Assembly: GCA_022842225.1 (NCBI GenBank)
Contig: JALHPX010000096.1
Span: 1-9,219 of the forward strand
Reading direction: 5' to 3'
Length of the DNA stretch: 9,219 nucleotides
Source of the DNA: a bacterium
GTDB lineage: Bacteria; Bdellovibrionota; FAC87; UBA2466
Below are positions 1 through 6,575 of the stretch, in pieces. Position numbers and translations under genes: made by a program. The notes beneath the pieces are model-generated. The model saw nothing but the letters and a program-made list of their open reading frames with translations. It was not told the DNA's origin and did no database searches. Each line of letters opens with the position of its first letter. Within the stretch, counting starts at the first letter, position 1.

Positions 1-1824
1 CCCCTGCGTTCTAAAGCTATCGTTTTGGAACACCCGTTTGGTTTGGGTGAAAACAGCCGCGAGTTGATCCCAGCCTGTTTTGATTTCATGGGTGCGAAGC
101 GCATCCACCTCGCGGCAGCTAAACGCAGCCACCACCGAGCCATCAAAACCATAGAGCATGTCGCCGGGCCAATGCGGGCGAGTGACGGAAGTGCTTTGTA
201 GATTAGCGGCATCTCCCAGCGCTGTTGCATCCCGGACCACTTGGATCGTCGGAAAAAGGAGCGGGGCGCTGCTTAATACTTCGCCCTCTTCGTAACGAGC
301 GTTGTTGCGGCCCAACGCTTCGACGGCAACACTCGACCACCAGTTTAAGAAGCCCTCTGCCTGCGGCTGCACAGTGAAGAGCGCACCGCTATAGAGTCCT
401 CGCGCGCGCGCGTCGATTTGAGAATCGGAGTACCGAGCGACCAATACAGCGGGGCATTCCGCCGGAGGAGATAATTCTGCCGGATCACGAAAGAAGATGA
501 CTTCAGGCTCAGAAAAAAACACTTCGCCTTTCGTGTCGGCCAACACCTGCAAAAGGAATCGCGGCTTGGAAGCGGAGAAGGCAGAGCGCAGACCATTTCG
601 TCGACAGATTAACCATTCGTCTTCTTGCCAGAGGTCGCGCAAGGAATAAGAAGTCCAGGAGCCGGGGCGCAGTGCGGTTTCCAACGCAGCTTCCACGCCG
701 CGAGATGCGCAGAGAATGTGAAAATGGTTTCGGCCTTCGTAAATGGAGAAAATATTTTCGACCCAACCTAGAACGCCGGCCAAAGAGTCGTCGGAAGCGA
801 CAGTGGCCCAATGGCGATCGGCTGAGGGTTGCTGGGACTTTTTCTTGCCCGCAGCTGTTTTCTTCAAAAGCTTGGCCTCGACCAAAAACTCAGAAGCCCT
901 GTCCATCAACTTGGAGGATTTTTGCTTCACCGTATCCCAAGGATATTTGGCGAGAATCTCTTCCGTGCGGTGAACCAATTCAGCGGCCTGGGTGTTGCCG
1001 TGGCTTTCTAAGAAGGGAATGCCCAGACTCTCCGCGATTTTTTTCTCAGTAGGATCGTTGCTAAGTAAAACGGCCGGCACCGAGTTTTGAGTCGCGACTA
1101 GGAGCAAGGCGGTATGTCCACCGACCACCGCATCTGCGGAAACTAAGGCGGTCTTTAAAAGCGAAGGCGCTGTAGGCTGAAAAAAGGCTGATTCTCCAGG
1201 AGCGGCTGCCAGATCCAGCCCGTCAAAATGGACACCACAATAAATCGCCGGCGTGGATTGATTCCACCGACGATAGAATTTGCGCACTAAGCCTTTGTAA
1301 GAGCGCGTAGACTTGTGAAAAACCGGATCCGTGGCCGATGGAATAAAAAGCCGCGTTTTCTTTTTCAATCGGAGCGGCTTGCCGTCGATCCAATAAGCCA
1401 ATGGGCCTGTAAGCACCACGCCTTTATTGCCGACGACCTTCGCTAACTCTTCCTTAGAAGCCGCATCGCACACCGCAATGGGCTGCTCTTTGGCGATCTT
1501 TTTTAGAATTTCTTGATGGGTTTCTAAAACTTTAGAAGCGATGAAGCCCTTGATGCCAACGATCGTGATCTTGGCCGCTAGTTCGGGACGCGCACTCACG
1601 AGCCATTCAGACCAATTGCCTCGCGGGTCCTCAAATGGATTGCCAATCAGCACTAGCCGATCGACTTCATCCAAAACCGCCGGACTTTCCAGTGTGGCCG
1701 CTGTAAAGACCTCGGTAGCGACCCCCTCATTCTTAAATGCATTCTCTAAACTGCAGAGAGACGCATACGACGAAAAAAAATCTTTGTGGGATTGCGGGTA
1801 GCAAGCGACGAGTCCGATTTTCAT
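1..1824 (-). CDS. Two-domain glycan enzyme: polysaccharide pyruvyltransferase-like plus nucleotide-diphospho-sugar transferase-like (partial, C-terminus off window)
   Basis: The frame is open from the ATG at 1824 to base 1, giving 608 codons with no stop, and it continues beyond the left edge. Residues 1-320 resemble polysaccharide pyruvyltransferases. They start with MKIGLVACYP, have a VLIGNPF strand near 57-64, and an 'IAVCDAASKEEL' segment (116-127) where the family has its RD..S...L element. The segment 'SADAVVGGHTALLLVATQNS' (229-248) sits where the family has RLH...A...P. After a Lys-rich linker (about 320-332), residues 365-608 look like a GT8/GT77-type sugar-nucleotide transferase: 'EVFFSEPEVIFFRDP' (434-448), 'GLYSGALF' (476-483) and WW at 495-496. 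The usual DxD metal motif reads EPE (439-441). It is the last visible gene of the operon, 52 bases after the HTTM gene, with only a weak AAGAG ribosome site. It probably acts in the cytoplasm on surface glycan precursors. The open frame is certain; both domain assignments are my reading of sequence patterns, without an alignment. Confidence 0.72.
   Translation of the reverse strand, partial: MKIGLVACYPQSHKDFFSSYASLCSLENAFKNEGVATEVFTAATLESPAVLDEVDRLVLIGNPFEDPRGNWSEWLVSARPELAAKITIVGIKGFIASKVLETHQEILKKIAKEQPIAVCDAASKEELAKVVGNKGVVLTGPLAYWIDGKPLRLKKKTRLFIPSATDPVFHKSTRSYKGLVRKFYRRWNQSTPAIYCGVHFDGLDLAAAPGESAFFQPTAPSLLKTALVSADAVVGGHTALLLVATQNSVPAVLLSNDPTEKKIAESLGIPFLESHGNTQAAELVHRTEEILAKYPWDTVKQKSSKLMDRASEFLVEAKLLKKTAAGKKKSQQPSADRHWATVASDDSLAGVLGWVENIFSIYEGRNHFHILCASRGVEAALETALRPGSWTSYSLRDLWQEDEWLICRRNGLRSAFSASKPRFLLQVLADTKGEVFFSEPEVIFFRDPAELSPPAECPAVLVARYSDSQIDARARGLYSGALFTVQPQAEGFLNWWSSVAVEALGRNNARYEEGEVLSSAPLLFPTIQVVRDATALGDAANLQSTSVTRPHWPGDMLYGFDGSVVAAFSCREVDALRTHEIKTGWDQLAAVFTQTKRVFQNDSFRTQG
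1773..1780. repeat. Eight-base homopolymer A tract (T8 on the coding strand) near the 5' end of the fused glycan enzyme gene
   Basis: Eight consecutive A bases on the plus strand fall within codons 15-18 of the gene starting at 1824. Gain or loss of one base here would shift the frame almost at the start of the protein. Homopolymer tracts of this kind in glycosyltransferase genes are a known basis of phase variation, but 8 bases is at the low end, so this is only a candidate. Confidence 0.4.
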
Positions 1825-1876
1825 GCGCTCTTATTATAAAAACTTTGCACGCGAAGCGCCAGGTGCGGACGCAGCG

Positions 1877-2830
1877 TCAATTATTTGATGCGGCAGGACG
1901 AAGCCTGCGCGTGCTTTCCTGTATTCTCTGCAAGGACCGGCGACTCCAAGGCACGAGCGCGCGAATGAAGACCGCGGCTCGGTCTGGATTGAAGAACAAA
2001 AAGAGATCGGCGGCCATGAATTGCCGGCCCAGCGATCCAATATCGAGGAAGATCTCGATACTCAGGTGAAAGGCCAAACAGAGGACGACGCCCAACCAGC
2101 GCAGAGGCCGCGTCAAGAGCAAGACTCCGACGAATAATTCAAAAATAATCGTCCCGAACCCTGCCCCGCGGACCGCCCATTCTGGAATCCAACCAGACAG
2201 CCAAATGCCGGTATCTGAAGCCCACCGACCCGTAAGACTATCGATTATGACTTTTCCAGTCGGCCACTCAGGCGTCATCATCTTGGTGACGCCGCAAAAG
2301 AAATAAATCTGAACAAATTCCCACTGCAAAAGCCGCTGGAAGAAGACACTCCCCTTGTCTCGCCTTTCCAAGCGCCCCAGATAAACATCGAGTGAGTAAA
2401 GCCGATTACAGGGGCTGAAGACAAGAATAGATAAAACGACCATAACGATCGTTTCGACTGCTTTTTCGTTGATGAAATCAACGGAATGGAGAAACGCGTA
2501 GCATATAAGCGTGAGCGCAAGATTTAAACGCGTGTAATACCCAATCGCGGCAGAAAGTGAGCAAACGCCTAGCAGAATGACAAACGCCTTGGCCTCTAAC
2601 GGCGACATTTGCGCCGAGAAAAAGGAATAGCGGATGTGAAAGCCTTCGGTCGAAAAGAGCTCCTCGGAATAAGGCAGCCAAGACATACTCTCCAAGAAAA
2701 CTACGAGGCAAAAAAACACTCGGTACAAGGCCAGCGAATCCACTGCCATTTCGCTGAAGAAATAGCGATTCCAGGCTTCGTAACTAGCAGTGAGTCGGCC
2801 ACGGGACCAATTACGCAATGAGAATTCCAT
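1877..2830 (-). CDS. HTTM-domain membrane protein (vitamin K-dependent gamma-carboxylase-like)
   Basis: A 317-residue polytopic inner-membrane protein of the HTTM (horizontally transferred transmembrane) family, related to the membrane part of vertebrate gamma-glutamyl carboxylase (GGCX). Hydrophobic stretches lie near 33-50, 80-97, 104-118, 125-140, 170-184, 224-240, 245-262 and 270-281. The most telling segment is 'QIYFFCGVTKMMTPEW' (174-189). From memory it lines up with the GGCX segment 'YFIAGVKKLDADW', placing Lys183 opposite the catalytic Lys218. A later 'LAFHLSIEIFLDIG' (252-265) matches the family's second conserved block. The ATG at 2830 is preferred because it overlaps the upstream stop as TAATG and has GGAGG ten bases upstream; an in-frame GTG at 2863 lies inside the upstream gene. 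It is coupled to the single-pass protein gene before it. The family assignment is fairly secure. The substrate is unknown, and bacterial HTTM proteins have not generally been shown to carboxylate glutamate. Confidence 0.83.
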   Translation of the reverse strand: MEFSLRNWSRGRLTASYEAWNRYFFSEMAVDSLALYRVFFCLVVFLESMSWLPYSEELFSTEGFHIRYSFFSAQMSPLEAKAFVILLGVCSLSAAIGYYTRLNLALTLICYAFLHSVDFINEKAVETIVMVVLSILVFSPCNRLYSLDVYLGRLERRDKGSVFFQRLLQWEFVQIYFFCGVTKMMTPEWPTGKVIIDSLTGRWASDTGIWLSGWIPEWAVRGAGFGTIIFELFVGVLLLTRPLRWLGVVLCLAFHLSIEIFLDIGSLGRQFMAADLFLFFNPDRAAVFIRALVPWSRRSLQRIQESTRRLRPAASNN

Positions 2831-3375
2831 TACTGAGGAACCTCCATCTCTAACTTGCTGCACGGCTCATTGGTGAGATAGTTCCAAGTCTGCTTTTCAG
2901 CGGCCGGGATTTCAGATTCATAGCGACGTACGCCGCGTTTATCGTCCCACCACGTGTCCCATACTGAGATTGTCGCCATGCGGGCGGCATAAGGGGCTTC
3001 GCGATTGTACTTGCGACACAGATAAGCGGCCATCTGGCGCACGTGCCAATCGTCGCGAGTCACCTCGTTAAAACGGCTGGAGTGAAAAGCGGCTGGAAAT
3101 TTGAAGTAGCGGTCAATCAATGGCGGCGCGGAAGAGCCGTCGGCTAAGGTGCCCTTCGCTTGCATGAAGTAATGCTTGCCCGAGCTGCGATAGAACATGA
3201 ACCAAGATTGGTTCCACGGCCAATGAGAGAACTGCATCAGCCCCGAAGGCCAAGCGAAGCCGCCACTCACGATGACAAAAAGCCACAAGACAAAAGCCGC
3301 ACTCGCTGCAATACGAACAGGAAGCTTTACCTTCCGCCAAGACTGATCCGCAGAATGTGAATTAGACTTACCCAT
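2830..3375 (-). CDS. Single-pass membrane protein with extracytoplasmic domain, probable HTTM partner
   Basis: A 181-residue protein with a basic N-terminus (KVKLPVR, 15-21) and one hydrophobic segment at about 22-42, followed by a soluble domain of about 140 residues. A positive N-terminus before a single anchor predicts N-in topology with the domain in the periplasm. The domain is aromatic-rich: 'HWPWNQSWFMFY' (51-62), 'DRYFKFPAAFH' (88-98), 'SVWDTWWDD' (137-145). It has two cysteines, at 120 and 172. The gene overlaps the one before it by eight bases (ATGGGTAA) and the HTTM gene after it by one base, so all three are probably made in fixed ratio and may form a complex. GGCX carries a lumenal domain after its membrane part; this protein could supply an equivalent in trans, which is inference from context only. 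I do not recognise a named domain. The reading frame is very secure, the function is not known. Confidence 0.8.
   Translation of the reverse strand: MGKSNSHSADQSWRKVKLPVRIAASAAFVLWLFVIVSGGFAWPSGLMQFSHWPWNQSWFMFYRSSGKHYFMQAKGTLADGSSAPPLIDRYFKFPAAFHSSRFNEVTRDDWHVRQMAAYLCRKYNREAPYAARMATISVWDTWWDDKRGVRRYESEIPAAEKQTWNYLTNEPCSKLEMEVPQ
2841..2845 (-). promoter_or_regulatory. Ribosome binding site GGAGG deciding the HTTM start
   Basis: GGAGG on the minus strand lies inside the last codons of the upstream gene, ten bases before the ATG at 2830. The spacing is slightly long. Together with the TAATG stop/start overlap it favours this start over the GTG at 2863 and suggests translational coupling. Confidence 0.55.
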
Positions 3376-4486
3376 TCAATAGAACTTCTCGCGTTTTGGG
3401 ATCCCGAAGCTTCCAAATAGCAGCATCCGTAAGAAAATGGTGGAAATTCACGATGGCGAAAATCACCGCGAGCCCCACGGTGTAACTGATGCCTAGCTCC
3501 GACAGAAACGTCGGTGCGCCGGCGTAAATAAAATTGCCGATAATCACCAGCACGGCCCAGTACTTCACCCCTTCCCAGCTAAAGAGCTTGGCGGTGAACG
3601 TCGTATCTTCCTGGCGCTTCTTTCCAAAATGATAGACCCCCGACACCATCAGGTACTGGCTGCCGTGAAAAAACGGCGGCACGAATAACCACACGGCATA
3701 CATCATTGGGCCCGTTGCCAAAATAAAGGCGCCAATCGAAATCAAGAGCAGGATCACCGGCGGAGGCAGCACTAAACCTTCTCTAAAAAACTTATCCACG
3801 ACTATAAAAGCAAAGAGCGCCGTGCTCGCGGCCCAAAGACCGCCGCAGAGATAGGCTGTCCAATCCGGAATAGGTCCCCAAAATGGCATCGGCAATCCTA
3901 AGAAATAGGGAATGGCGTATTCGCGCCATGCCAGCTTGCGCGCGATCGCAAAAGCAGCGGTGAAGACCAGTGTGTATTTGAATACGTTTTTTTCCCAAGG
4001 TCTGAAGTGATAGCCCCAACGAACGCAGTAGAGCAGTGCAATGCCATAGACCTGCGAAGTGTAATGCAGAATCACCCAAAGCAGATACAGATTTGCCAGG
4101 CCCTCGGGCCATCCTGGTTGAGTGAGCGCCCATGCACCCAGTGCCACCATCGCGATTGCCAGCCAAAGGGAATAAAAGCGAAAGCGCTTGTTCTCTGCCG
4201 GATCGCCATAGATCCGAAGCCATGTTGCCGACGTGTGAGGATTGGCTAGCGAGTGCGTCAAAAGGGTGAGTACGACTGCAAAAGAAACGGTGAAATTAAA
4301 GGAGTATTCGCGGGCCGCCCAATCATAGGCAAAAGCAGCGATCCAAACCGCTCCCCCGCAGCAAAACAGCAGATCGATATATGGATTTACTAGCCAGCGT
4401 TTTGCAGTGGCAGTCGCAGGCACGCTTCCCACGTTGACCGTGGTCATATCCAATGCGCCCGCCCCATTCGCAATGTGTGCATCCAT
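3368..4486 (-). CDS. Polytopic membrane protein of unknown function with conserved-looking histidines
   Basis: From the ATG at 4486 this is a 372-residue integral membrane protein with about eight to ten hydrophobic segments (near 37-54, 64-80, 105-121, 131-153, 170-182, 211-231, 240-258, 260-272, 309-325, 333-348). Histidines stand in or next to them: 'LTHSLANPHTS' (76-86), 'ILHYTSQVYG' (139-148), 'PFFHGSQYL' (271-279), and 'NFHHFLTDAAIWKLRD' (347-362) near the C-terminus. The arrangement recalls membrane proteins that bind metal through histidines, but the Brp/Blh carotene dioxygenase motifs are absent and I cannot name a family. It is the first gene of the operon and overlaps the next by eight bases. 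The start is uncertain: a TTG at 4525 would add 13 residues, and an ATG at 4447 would remove 13. None has a good ribosome site. The ATG at 4486 leaves room for the candidate promoter at 4529-4534. Confidence 0.78.
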   Translation of the reverse strand: MDAHIANGAGALDMTTVNVGSVPATATAKRWLVNPYIDLLFCCGGAVWIAAFAYDWAAREYSFNFTVSFAVVLTLLTHSLANPHTSATWLRIYGDPAENKRFRFYSLWLAIAMVALGAWALTQPGWPEGLANLYLLWVILHYTSQVYGIALLYCVRWGYHFRPWEKNVFKYTLVFTAAFAIARKLAWREYAIPYFLGLPMPFWGPIPDWTAYLCGGLWAASTALFAFIVVDKFFREGLVLPPPVILLLISIGAFILATGPMMYAVWLFVPPFFHGSQYLMVSGVYHFGKKRQEDTTFTAKLFSWEGVKYWAVLVIIGNFIYAGAPTFLSELGISYTVGLAVIFAIVNFHHFLTDAAIWKLRDPKTREVLLNG

Positions 4487-4528
4487 TTGAAATCCGAAAG
4501 TAATCCTCTGCCTTATGGTTTTCAACGG

Positions 4529-4534
4529 ATTATG
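4529..4534 (-). promoter_or_regulatory. Possible -10 element (CATAAT) for the four-gene membrane/glycan operon
   Basis: CATAAT on the minus strand lies in the 76-base gap between divergent genes, about 43 bases before the preferred ATG at 4486. No convincing -35 hexamer stands 16-18 bases upstream, so the call rests on position and one hexamer. If correct, it argues against the TTG start at 4525, which would sit at or before the transcription start. Confidence 0.2.
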
Positions 4535-4562
4535 AGAAACTGAAAACGACCCTCATTCTCCC

Positions 4563-5258
4563 ATGCAACGCACAGCATTCATTTTGATTCTTGCCCTCTT
4601 CGCGGCCTTGTCGCGTGAATCTTTTGCACCCGATCCCGTAACTTTGGAAGAGCGCTCCCCTGAGACCGAAAAATCGCAAGCCCCGGATTATTCCGTGCTC
4701 CCCGAGGCAGTGTTTCCGCCTGCAAATCCGACGGAAAGAGAAACGCTGATTTATTACACATTCAAATTAATGAATGAAAACTCGTCGGCAGGGCGAGCAA
4801 ATGAACTGCGCAAGACCTTTGGTTCGCTGCGCCCTTCCGAACACCAGGCTTTTGCGATGGATTTGGTGGAGAGAGCAAACATTCTGCTGACGGGACACGA
4901 TTGGCGCGGCCAGAAACCGGGCCAAAACGGTGTGCCGGCAGTACAAACATTCCCCAAGGACAAACGCGCTTTTCAAGAAGCTCTCGTTTACGCACTGAGC
5001 TGGTCGATGCCTGAAAAAACGTACGACGAGAAAATAAGGAAGAAAGCTGTGTTCCAGCGGTTGTCGGATTTATGGGGAGGCCACCAGTCCGCGGTGGAAG
5101 AAGAGATTCACGGCACGTTGCGATTGCTCAACGTGCAGATAAAGAGTCTAGCGCCTGGCAAAGCGATCGAAGAAGTGGGCGATGCGCTCACCGCGGCTTG
5201 TCGACGAGGGTGGATCGCGGTGCGAAAGGCCATGCGGTCAAACCGCAAGCCGCGCTAG
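4563..5258 (+). CDS. Secreted or periplasmic protein of unknown function
   Basis: A 231-residue protein with a Sec signal peptide: MQRT followed by a hydrophobic core (AFILILALFAAL, 5-16) and a likely cut after 'RESFA' near residue 22. There is no cysteine at the cut, so it is not a lipoprotein. The mature part begins with a short acidic, proline-containing low-complexity stretch (about 23-60). It then appears mostly helical, with alternating charged and hydrophobic residues through 'RETLIYYTFKLMNE' (59-72), 'AFMDLVER'-like helices near 96-105, and a basic tail 'RKAMRSNRKPR' (221-231). I recognise no family. It is divergent from the membrane operon and convergent with the glycosyltransferase, so it is probably a single-gene unit. 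No clear ribosome binding site precedes the ATG at 4563. Confidence 0.68.
   Translation: MQRTAFILILALFAALSRESFAPDPVTLEERSPETEKSQAPDYSVLPEAVFPPANPTERETLIYYTFKLMNENSSAGRANELRKTFGSLRPSEHQAFAMDLVERANILLTGHDWRGQKPGQNGVPAVQTFPKDKRAFQEALVYALSWSMPEKTYDEKIRKKAVFQRLSDLWGGHQSAVEEEIHGTLRLLNVQIKSLAPGKAIEEVGDALTAACRRGWIAVRKAMRSNRKPR
5234..5248 (+). repeat. Short hairpin TGCGGT-CAA-ACCGCA at the end of the secreted protein gene
   Basis: A six-base perfect stem with a three-base loop lies in the last codons before the stop at 5256-5258. It might help 3' end formation together with the adjacent palindrome. Without a U tract it cannot be called a terminator, and a stem this short can occur by chance. Confidence 0.3.
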
Positions 5259-5261
5259 CGC
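5252..5261. repeat. 10-base palindrome holding the overlapping stop codons of two convergent genes
   Basis: GCGCTAGCGC is a perfect palindrome. Its central CTAG gives the stop TAG on both strands: 5256-5258 for the plus gene and 5257-5255 for the minus gene. No T-rich run follows on either side, so it is not a convincing intrinsic terminator. Confidence 0.6.
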
Positions 5262-6523
5262 CCCATGAGCTGATAAATTTCCGCTAATTTCTGTACCGAT
5301 TTTTCCCACGAAAACTTGCTAGCTTGCACCAGCGCTTTGCGCTGCAATTCCGCCCGACCCGTGCCGCTGACCGCTGTTTGCAATGCTTCGACGATAGAAT
5401 CCTTATTCTTGGCATCGCAATAAATCACCGCATCGCCCCCCACTTCGGGCAACGAACTATTATCTGCGGTCACCACCACTGCTCCGCATTGGAGCGCTTC
5501 CAAAACCGGTAGTCCAAATCCTTCTTGCAGCGACGGATACGCAAACGCCACGGCCCCTTGATAAAGCGGCGCTAGGTCTGCGTCGTCGACAAAACCCGTG
5601 AGCAATACCCGGTCTTTTATTTTGCTATTGGCGAGTCGGTTGCGGACGGAGTCCATCGCGTTGCCCGAGGCACCCGTAAGCACCAAGCGAGTTTTAGAGT
5701 TTCCGCGTGATGCCCAGGCTTCAAATGCATCAATCAGTAGATTGAGATTTTTTCTTTTCTCTAAAGTGCACACACTCAAGATGTACGAATCTGGAGCAAG
5801 GTCCCACTTAGAGAGGCACACAGAGAGTTCCTGCTTTGAATCGACCGGCCGAAAATCTTGCGAGGCGGCCAAGTGCGCTACGAAACTTTTCTTAGGGTCT
5901 AAATCCGGACAAGCACGCAAGACGTCCTGACGGGTGGCTTCGGAGATACTGACGGTAAAATCGTCGGACTGCATGGAATCCAGCACTTCTCGATAAAAGG
6001 CGCCGCCGTCCGTCGATAACTCGGGGTTCACCAAGTTAATAAGATCGACAAAGGTCATTAAGAACCGCGTGTCGGTAGACTTACGGGCGGCTTTGGGAAA
6101 CGGCCAGAAGTTCGCATGGAAAATCTGCGCTCGAGAAGTCACCGCCGCGATATCCGGCTCGCCGCGCTTTTCCCAAAAACGCAAAACCTCAGAGAGTCCG
6201 CGCCGCACAATTTTTTTAGGAAATGAACCGCCTGGCTTGCGGGCTAGTTCGAGAAAGGTGTGATCCACTTGCTGAAGAAGCGAGCGGGCTGCCGTGCGCG
6301 GAGCAAACGGGCGCTGCGAAAGCACTGGAGAATGGGACCAGTAATGTTGAGAGCGGAGACTCGTCCTAGGATCGAGCAGTGAGCTAAAGAGCAGATCCAA
6401 ATCCGATCGAGTGGCGAGCCCCCTTGCCCACTGATCCACCATGCGAAAGACGCCCGTGCGGTACGCAGCTCCATGAGCCGCGTACCCCAGAACAGAGATT
6501 TCGAATAAGACTTTTGGATGCAT
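5255..6523 (-). CDS. GT4-family glycosyltransferase
   Basis: A 422-residue GT-B retaining glycosyltransferase that transfers a sugar from a nucleotide donor, probably to a surface glycan precursor at the cytoplasmic face of the membrane. The N-terminal acceptor half contains 'AYRTGVFRMVDQWARGL' (20-36), the pattern seen in the mannosyltransferase-like branch of GT4. The donor half has 'TLEKRKNL' (253-260), whose Lys/Arg pair contacts phosphates in this family, 'LLTGFVDDADLAPLY' (307-321), and the EX7E signature 'EGFGLPVLE' with Glu334 and Glu342. 'SSLPEVGGDA' (356-365) closes the donor site. The position where many relatives have 'HD' reads 'FVDL' (158-161). Length and motif order are normal for a complete protein. 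The ATG at 6523 lacks a strong ribosome site. It lies 52 bases after the Cys-rich gene and may be co-transcribed with it. Donor and acceptor cannot be told from sequence. Confidence 0.92.
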   Translation of the reverse strand: MHPKVLFEISVLGYAAHGAAYRTGVFRMVDQWARGLATRSDLDLLFSSLLDPRTSLRSQHYWSHSPVLSQRPFAPRTAARSLLQQVDHTFLELARKPGGSFPKKIVRRGLSEVLRFWEKRGEPDIAAVTSRAQIFHANFWPFPKAARKSTDTRFLMTFVDLINLVNPELSTDGGAFYREVLDSMQSDDFTVSISEATRQDVLRACPDLDPKKSFVAHLAASQDFRPVDSKQELSVCLSKWDLAPDSYILSVCTLEKRKNLNLLIDAFEAWASRGNSKTRLVLTGASGNAMDSVRNRLANSKIKDRVLLTGFVDDADLAPLYQGAVAFAYPSLQEGFGLPVLEALQCGAVVVTADNSSLPEVGGDAVIYCDAKNKDSIVEALQTAVSGTGRAELQRKALVQASKFSWEKSVQKLAEIYQLMGR

Positions 6524-6575
6524 TTAGTACGACTCGCCGATAGGCAAATCGTATCATGGTAATACTCAGGACAGC

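Noticed and set aside
672..1052. Plus-strand ORF of 126 codons
   Set aside because: It is antisense to a frame that is open for 608 codons with recognisable enzyme motifs; its own translation is rich in Arg, Pro and Trp without domain features.
1829..1850. TATAAT-like sequence in the 52-base gap before the fused glycan enzyme gene, read as an internal promoter
   Set aside because: The hexamer is good but no -35 element stands at proper distance, and the A/T cluster is too short to call.
2831..2863. Longer HTTM start at a GTG at 2863
   Set aside because: It lies inside the preceding gene, adds a non-hydrophobic stretch and lacks the TAATG coupling that the ATG at 2830 has.
3792..4223. Minus-strand ORF of 143 codons in another frame within the polytopic membrane protein gene
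   Set aside because: The overlapping frame encodes a clean multi-span membrane protein; this one has no hydrophobic pattern or ribosome site.
6524..6575. Short gap between the GT4 and Cys-rich genes as a terminator
   Set aside because: Only a four-base imperfect stem can be drawn and no T run follows it.
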